The position numbers were made by a program, and so were the translations under genes. Below, piece after piece: positions 57,958-64,000 of a DNA stretch of 64,000 nt; position 1 is the first letter of the stretch; each line of letters starts with the position of its first letter. The notes beneath the pieces are model-generated. The model was not told the DNA's origin. It did no database searches and saw only the letters and a program-made list of their open reading frames with translations. The stretch is from Zoroaster sp. YZ-2022 (lineage: Eukaryota; Echinodermata; Asteroidea; Forcipulatida; Zoroasteridae), in the NCBI GenBank assembly GCA_029582265.1, contig CM055837.1, positions 20,682,967-20,746,966 on the forward strand. Direction: 5' to 3'.

Positions 57958-58410
57958 TGTAGTGAAATTCCAGGGACATGCCAGCACCAGGTGTTTCGTT
58001 AGCATTCCCCACCAGAAGTTTCTTTTGTATTATGAATAGTTCTGCCAAGACTAGGCCAGGAGATGCCTAAGTCATTCATCTATTGTATCAGTGCATCCAC
58101 AAGTAGTGCGTGCATTGTTCCTTTTTCTTTTATATTTGGGGGCTGAAAAAGCACTCCAGACACTTCGAACTAGCAAGCAGCAGGAACAAGTATTGTGACA
58201 AGTGCTAGCTCTTCTTATTACCAATCTCGTTGTTTGGAAGCAGGAATCCGAGCTGAATTGGCAGTGTATACTCCTACACGGTGACGGTTCCTGCTGAAGG
58301 ACAACGAGCAACTAGTGTACATATTAAATTTATATTACGTTCGAGAAGGAAGTTTCCCTCGGATTTATTTAGGGTAAGCATTTACCATTATTAATTAATA
58401 AAAACCCTAA
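57958..58410. mobile_element. 453-bp insertion in the satellite, LTR-like
   Basis: Breaks a satellite unit exactly between ACATG (57953-57957) and ACATG (58411-58415), a 5-bp duplication. The insert begins TGTAGTGAAATTCC and ends TAATAAAAACCCTAA, with an AATAAA-like signal near the end. Size, TGT start and 5-bp duplication suggest a solo LTR; the end is not the usual CA, so a different element type remains possible. No gene inside. Confidence 0.65.
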
Positions 58411-58453
58411 ACATGCATGGTACACATGCATTGGTCATAGTACAGTATGAAAT
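58411..58453. repeat. residual satellite unit right of the insertion
   Basis: CATGCATGGTACACATGCAT then TGGTCATAGTACAGTATGAA, after which the array ends. Confidence 0.9.
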
Positions 58454-59523
58454 CATACAATTTTTTCCTGAGACTTAGAATCTCAAAAAGTTATTAAAAT
58501 AGTGATTCGTGTTATCAATGATTTTCTATATATCTATTCATTTGTACTCGCTTGGTATTCAATGACACGCACAGTAACTTTGCTAAAACACAAATCATTT
58601 GATATTTCCTTTAAAACTGAAGTGTTCTCAAGTTGATGGTGGTTTCAAATTAAATGTACTTCAACATAACATTTTAGGAAAACATTAATCGGAACAGCTC
58701 TAGGTCTAGTTAAAATTTTCCCCACAAAAAAATAATAAATTGCTGTAAACATTATTTTCCATCGGACATGAATTGAGCATGTCGGATGTAACAGCATATG
58801 TTCATGGACTGCATTACTCCTTCACTTTGTACATTATTTCCCCACATGTTGACATACAATAAAGTCTACATTCCATCACGCAATTTGCGCTCCAGTAACA
58901 TGTCACTCCTAAAGGAACCAATTAACTTCATTTTCCCACAAGGCTTTATTGGAGTTTAATCTCTTGAATTTAAAGATAATTGTCTGTAAAAGTGTAACAG
59001 ATTTCTGTTCACTCTGATCAAATGTTAAGTCCGAATTTTAAAAAGTCGTTTATGGGTAATTGGAACCCATAAATAGAACCTACAGTTTATTTCTTTTTCA
59101 ACATGTAACATTTCTGTAAAGCAATTATTATATTATTGTGTAGCCCAAATACAATAACTTTTTAATCTAATAAATAGAGAATTAGCTGTAAATGCATCAT
59201 GGGATAGGCATTTACAGCGGAACTAATTCCTAGAAAACTAGAGGCAATCTTAAACTAGATACGGGCAAATCATCAGCTGTGGGGAGAACGTGCAAATGCT
59301 AAGGTGCGCATGCAAGATACAGTTCTCTCAAACTTCTTTTCACTCTATCACTGCTTCTTTTCTTTTTTTAGACCTTACGCATCAGTCTGTGGAACAATAC
59401 ATGTACATGTACATTAAATCCTGACTTATAGTCTGGTCTAAATCCATTGTTGGAGTACATCATGTACACAGTATGCTGTGGACTAGGATATTACACAAGT
59501 AACACACTTCACTATTTTCTTGT
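58454..59523. other. AT-rich stretch, nothing firm
   Basis: A T-rich acceptor-like TTCTTTTCTTTTTTAG occurs at about 59356-59370 but no convincing coding frame follows. Confidence 0.35.
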
Positions 59524-59838
59524 TTAACCCTAACCTTCCCAAATCATCCAAAATCCTCTTTGCTAAAGTGAAGGATTTTGGAGGATTGAGAGTATCAGGC
59601 ATGCTTGCCTTTCCATGATACATGTACATCCATGTTTGTTGTAGTGATTGCAAGGTCAGTGCTTGGGTCAGTGGACACTGTTTATTGCTCCATGCATGCA
59701 GGGAGGATCCCTGGCCATGTACATGTATCACAGATTAGAAACACGTGTGCATACATGTCATGTGCTTGCTTTACTACTGAAGGATTTTGGAGGATTCGGG
59801 TTATGTGTTTGCAAATGGGCCTAGGGAGTTAGGGTTAA
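59524..59838 (+). mobile_element. MITE family B, copy 2, piggyBac-like
   Basis: TTAACCCTAACCTTCCCAAA at the left and GGGAGTTAGGGTTAA at the right are inverted. With TTAA as target, the repeat begins CCC, as in piggyBac. Subterminal AAATCATCCAAAATCCTC and GAAGGATTTTGGAGGATT are also complementary. Paired with 52987-53345. Confidence 0.78.
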
Positions 59839-59931
59839 AGACAATGAAATAACTTCTAGACATTCAGTACATGTACATGTACATGTATGTATATATACAA
59901 CTGTACATCATGTGTACAGGTTATGGAGTGC

Positions 59932-60268
59932 CATGGTCGAGCGGTTTAGTGTTCTGATGGCTGAGTCATCAGAATGTGGGTCCGAATCCCAACCGCGACC
60001 ATGGTGCTTGTGTCCTTGAGCAAGACACTTTACCATAATTGCTTCTCTCCACCCAGGGGTACATTTGTAATGGGTACCTGTGAGGGCAGAGTTGGTTGTT
60101 GTGTTTGATTAGCCCTATATGCGCTGTAATGGCAGCAATTGAGCTGTATACTCCCCAGGGAGCTGAGATGGTTTCAGGAATGATTTATGAGCCTGATGAG
60201 TAGGGTAATAATATAATGCGCCATGAGCACCAGTTTGGTGGATACGTGTGCTATTAAACAATAAACAT
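59932..60268 (+). mobile_element. tRNA-derived SINE, copy 3
   Basis: The body from GTGTCCTTGAGCAAGACAC onward matches 15090-15345. The head is more diverged (GCCATGGTCGAGCGG, GGGTCCGAATCCCAA) and has lost the clear Leu anticodon. The (TTA)n tail is nearly absent. Confidence 0.82.
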
Positions 60269-60525
60269 GTAAAAGTTAATTGACTCAATTCTGGGCAATA
60301 ATTTAGTTCATCCAACTCAAAACCTTTCAGAAGGTGCCTGAGCTACCCTGTACATAAACAGTAATCCCTAAGATATACACATCTATCAGTCTATTACTTG
60401 CCAAAGTTATTTGAAATGTGCAGTGACTAACAGTAAACAGTTATGTACACAAACTATGTATAGTACATATGGTAGTATATCTACACCACCTTTCAAAACC
60501 TGCCAGTGTAGTGCATAGTGAAGCA

Positions 60526-60578
60526 ACTACATAACCTTTCAAAACCCTCCGGCTGACGGGTTTTGAAAGGTGTAGTTT
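60526..60578. repeat. inverted repeat (hairpin)
   Basis: CCTTTCAAAACCC and GGGTTTTGAAAGG form a 13-bp perfect stem, extended by AACTACA/TGTAGTT past a 3-base bulge; loop of 10. The sequence CACCTTTCAAAACCTGCC is also present 45 bases upstream. Confidence 0.85.
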
Positions 60579-60836
60579 CTAGGCCCAAATCTGCAATTTG
60601 CATCTAGGAGAGTTAATGAATGCACATTGTATAATATGTCATGCAGACCAACATTTCATCCAGTGAAGTGACAAGTGCCCAATTATTTACCTTTAAATCT
60701 TCTTTGATGTTATAGATGATGGGGATTCCCCTCCCCCACATTTTTAACATTTGTGGATGTGATGCCGACGCCTGTGTGCGGAAAATAATGTTGTGTACAG
60801 TGTATATTTACTTTGTTTATTTCTTTTTTACCATAG

Positions 60837-60903
60837 TGTGGATTTGCTATTGATCATCAATCCTGCATTACAAGATAAGCGTGAGACGGATGATGCTCTA
60901 TAA
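60837..60903 (+). CDS. candidate C-terminal exon of a plus-strand gene
   Basis: The acceptor TTATTTCTTTTTTACCATAG is strong. After one base the frame reads VDLLLIINPALQDKRETDDAL and stops at 60901-60903. A 3' UTR would run about 1.3 kb to AATAAA at 62176. The peptide is too short to assign. Exons at 53685 and perhaps 51327 could belong to the same gene, but phases cannot be confirmed. Confidence 0.35.
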
Positions 60904-61789
60904 CCTGGAGGAGACGAAACCACCTCTACTCTCAGTGTTGAAAAATACAGCATCAGCATGTGAATGCAAAGAACAATAGACTTATCCATCTCATGTGCTT
61001 CTTCAGGAAATGCATACATGTACATAGCAAGTGTTGGCATATGATGAAGTGCAGATCAACAGAGTTCCTGATCCCAAGATAATTTTGAGACGTATGGTGC
61101 CCTACAACAGACTAAACATCCTTTATTCTAGTGTTGAGAAATACAAACTGATTGCTCCTGTCTTCTTGGAATCTTAAGGAGAATACAGTGTGTGAATGCA
61201 ATGAACAATAGACTTGAATTCATCTCATGTGCATCTCAAGGAAATGTGAAAAGCAAGAGTTGGCATGGTCTTCCTTTGAGTCTTTGATGCGGGTAAGTTT
61301 CAGAAATGATGTAATTAGAGGTAGATTACGTAGATTGCAGTTTTTGTAAGTGTACAATTTGCAAGCACAATCATACATGAATGCGCATTGAAATTATTGG
61401 AACTTTGATGTAATATTCCTTCAAATGTCCATGAGACTATGGCAGCGAATCGACAAAGGGCTCGCAATGGTTACCCCTGCTTTAGTAATCTTACCAGGGC
61501 GGTAGCAAAATTCAATATGAAAAGTTTGCAATGGTGCAGTAATACTATAATTCATTTCCTTCAAATGATGGTGTGTAACTAAACAAAAAAATATGGTACA
61601 TGTAGTAGGATATATTTGTTTTTGGCAAGATTTCTAACATCCATCTAAGCCACTGACTACGATTTGTCATTTTGGTTGGTCGGTCGGTCAGCAACAAGTA
61701 GTTTTATATTGATTTGACATGGTTGTATTCTCACATTTTGAAAATGTAATAATTAAAAATACCTAGTACAAAACTGTCATCATCTTACA

Positions 61790-62090
61790 GTAGTTTCCAA
61801 AAGTCAAATTCTATGTTTGTAAACAGTATTTCAGCAATCTCACTAGTTTTCAGTTTGTAAACAATGTATTTCAACCATTTTGTCTGCAGCAATCTCACTA
61901 ATTTATCAGTTTGTAAACAAAGTATTTTAACCATTTTGTCTCCAGCAGTCTCAGCAATCTTACTATTTTATTCTATCTGTTTGTAAACAATGTATTTTAA
62001 CCATTTTGTCTCCAGTAGTCTCAGCAATCTTACTATTTTATTCTGTTTGTAAACAATGTACTTTAACTAATTTGCTCCTACAGTTCTTAA
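61790..62090. repeat. about 75-bp degenerate tandem repeat
   Basis: Four copies of a block containing CAGTTTGTAAACAATGTATT, CAACCATTTTGTCTCCAG and AGCAATCTCACTA. Would lie in the 3' UTR of the plus-strand gene. Confidence 0.8.
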
Positions 62091-62175
62091 GTAGTTTTAT
62101 CTCAAATGTACAATGTTCTTTACTTATCTATTATATTAACTGTAATGTACTTTATTATATATGAGACAATACTTG

Positions 62176-62181
62176 AATAAA
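62176..62181 (+). promoter_or_regulatory. poly(A) signal, plus strand
   Basis: AATAAA in CTTGAATAAAAGTAATAG. Followed by AT-rich sequence; matches the end of the proposed plus-strand terminal exon. Confidence 0.45.
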
Positions 62182-62222
62182 AGTAATAGTAACAAAGCAA
62201 CTTCTATTGTATAAAGAAATCT

Positions 62223-62228
62223 TTTATT
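62223..62228 (-). promoter_or_regulatory. poly(A) signal, minus strand
   Basis: AATAAA on the minus strand in GACGGAATAAAAGATTTC. Faces the plus-strand signal 42 bases away. Confidence 0.45.
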
Positions 62229-62412
62229 CCGTCTTCAAGACTCAGTACAGCAAATAAAAGCAATGGGGATTTTGTACACGTTTTGGAGAAAACAGTTCAA
62301 AAAGCCTATGGGATTTTGTACAGGTTTTGGAGATAAACCTACCAAACAAGTGGAGGAGTATTGTTTACAAACAGATAGCCCAGATCGTGCTCTTCTGCAC
62401 CCACTTAATTCT

Positions 62413-62460
62413 ACCCTCCCTTGAAAAAACATGCGTGAGCATGTTTTTTCAAGAGAGGGT
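62413..62460. repeat. 22-bp stem hairpin with 4-base loop
   Basis: CTTGAAAAAACATGC and GCATGTTTTTTCAAG pair perfectly around GTGA and extend to ACCCTC/GAGGGT with one mismatch. Lies in the presumed minus-strand 3' UTR. Confidence 0.9.
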
Positions 62461-62633
62461 TACGTACCTGGAATCAAGATATAAGGCGAGTTAACATAAA
62501 TAAAGTAAATAATTTGTTCAATAACAAATTGGCAAAAACATTCTTGCATGTCAGAAACCTACCAATTATACTGTAAAATAAATTAACAAGATAGAAAGGC
62601 ATTAGACATTTTAGGCGAAATAATGTTCTGTTT

Positions 62634-63463
62634 GAATTTAGGAAAGAGTTCTCTTTCTTAAATTCCGCTGAAAATATACCATAAAATAATACTTTTAACA
62701 AGATAGATGTAGATAGGGTTGGTACCATTTCCTATTAAGTGAAATAATTTGAATTTAGGAAAGAGTTCTCTTTCTTAAATAGTGCAAAACGTGTACTTCT
62801 TAAAATAATCTAAAACATTACCAACCATGCTGTAAAAACCTTTTAGAAAAGTTAAATAATTTGAATTTCTAAACAAGTTCTTTCTTAAATCATGCAAGGA
62901 AATATACTAGTTGTACCAAATTTTGCCAAGAGAAATATTTTGAATTTAAGAAAGAGTTCTCTTTCTTAAATTCAGGGTGACCAGCCGCTTCTTGAGTTAA
63001 TACAAACTATAAGACATCCAGTTTTAAAAACCTGAAATTTTCACATTCAGCAATATTACAAATATAAGAGTTACATACATTGTACAGCACTGGTTACTTT
63101 TCTGTTCAGAAAACACAAGAGAAAGGAATTGGTAATTCTACATTACTGACATTTTAAAGTGAAAAATTTTTCTGTTTGAATTTAAGAAAGAGTTCTCCTT
63201 AAATTCCACATCATTTTGTACAACATTGCCATCTGAAAGGTTTAGAAAAGCATTCTCTTTCTTACATTACTATCGTATAAAGCTAAAACTTTGACACCAT
63301 ATAATATAGCACTGATTACTTTCAGTTCAAATTCAGAAAACGCATTAGAATGTTGCTACATATGCATCATGAACTTTTTAACAAGTGAAAGGCCTAGCAT
63401 TGGTTATTTTATATTACTAAAAATTTTAATGTAATTTAGTAAAGAGTTCTCTTTCTTAAATTT
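62634..63463. repeat. family of 32-bp palindromes
   Basis: Seven copies of GAATTTAAGAAAGAG-TT-CTCTTTCTTAAATTC or eroded forms at 62634, 62751, 62863, 62942 (perfect 15-bp arms), 63178, 63241 and 63434. The intervening DNA shares ACCAA/CTGTAAAA and AACAAGATAGA pieces, so it looks like a degenerate tandem repeat of roughly 80-120 bp. Confidence 0.85.
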
Positions 63464-63641
63464 CACAGGATTTTTTTTAAATTCTTCTAAATGAAATTAA
63501 AAAGGAACATATAGCATTGATAAGTTTGAATTCACAAAACACATTAGAATGGGTCAAGCTTGTTTAGGTGGATCCCTTCATCGCTGCTTGTTGGTCATGT
63601 AGGTATCCCAAGATGAAGCAAACATATTTAAGACTGGGTCA

Positions 63642-63690
63642 TCAGTAGGTTACAGCAGGAAATGAATCGTCTTGGAGGTAACAAGCATCC
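63642..63690 (-). CDS. candidate C-terminal exon of a minus-strand gene
   Basis: The minus strand has an acceptor TTTTCATTTTGTTTCTGTAG ending at 63691. After one base the frame reads DACYLQDDSFPAVTY and stops at 63644-63642. A 3' UTR of about 1.4 kb with the palindrome family would end at the AATAAA at 62223. The peptide is too short to name. The rest of the gene would lie beyond the window. Confidence 0.3.
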
Positions 63691-64000
63691 CTACAGAAAC
63701 AAAATGAAAACTCATTAAAAAAATTATTCTAGAATAACTTTGGTGTTACTGCAATGTTTAAAGGAATTGTGTGGTGTCCCAACAAAACTTTTGTAGTAAT
63801 TTGTACATATCATTTGAGTCTGTTTCACGGAACTTACGTTGATCTGTGATGAAATTTGAGGCATAGAATTGGTTATTCTCAAGAATTAATGCTAAAGTTC
63901 TCTAATGTTTAAGAAAAGTTGAAGATTTTTGAATTCAGGAGTTATTTGCCAAATTCTAGATCTCATCATTTAGTGCCTATTATAAACAAGCTGTAATTTG
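63691..64000. other. right edge, nothing recognised
   Basis: Would be intron of the minus-strand gene if the terminal exon is real. Confidence 0.3.

Noticed and set aside
58072..58311. 79-codon Cys/Ser-rich minus-strand frame
   Set aside because: Lies within the 453-bp LTR-like insertion and has no recognisable motif.
59370..59430. Exon after the T-rich acceptor at 59370
   Set aside because: All three frames are short and run into a CATGTA simple repeat; no coding character.

Overview
The window is eukaryotic and most likely from a marine invertebrate deuterostome; an echinoderm is my best guess, but this rests on gene and repeat style only. Genes are sparse, split by introns and embedded in AT-rich, repeat-dense DNA. 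The recognisable proteins are TRIM-type RING/B-box proteins, a class A GPCR, a Tx1-like LINE and an integrase-type DNA transposon. tRNA-Leu-derived SINEs are also present.

Layout. Positions 1-27 kb hold a tandem family of five TRIM-like genes, all on the minus strand. Copy 1 (2266-3417) has RING, B-box and coiled coil. Copy 2 (8257-6111, two exons) also keeps a C-terminal beta-propeller. Copy 3 (12575-11499) ends in a poly-Asp tail encoded by a microsatellite. Copy 4 (18166-17405) and copy 5 (27181-26250, with a possible second exon at 20846-20627) have lost the RING. Between them lie several MITEs, a long fold-back element, a 21-bp and a 22/20-bp minisatellite, and a decayed Tx1-type LINE (about 21.95-26.18 kb) that would sit inside the intron of copy 5.

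31.4-36.1 kb is a two-exon plus-strand class A GPCR of 371 residues whose 3.6-kb intron is filled with SINEs, AT and TAA microsatellites and MITEs. 37-41 kb has inverted repeats, a 63-bp tandem array and a TIR-bounded element carrying a short coding exon. 43.03-45.37 kb is the most striking structure: an integrase-like gene sandwiched between long inverted arrays of one 22-bp repeat, closed by matching termini and a probable 6-bp target duplication. 47-51 kb is a nest of MITEs and tRNA-like SINEs, including a hAT-like MITE with a perfect 8-bp duplication inside a tRNA-like unit.

51-64 kb is mostly 35-bp and 113-bp satellites and MITEs. It also shows scattered exon-like pieces with good splice sites on the plus strand, and at 62.2 kb two facing poly(A) signals that suggest the tail-to-tail ends of a plus-strand and a minus-strand gene. 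All gene models here come from reading frames and splice consensus only; there is no transcript or database support.
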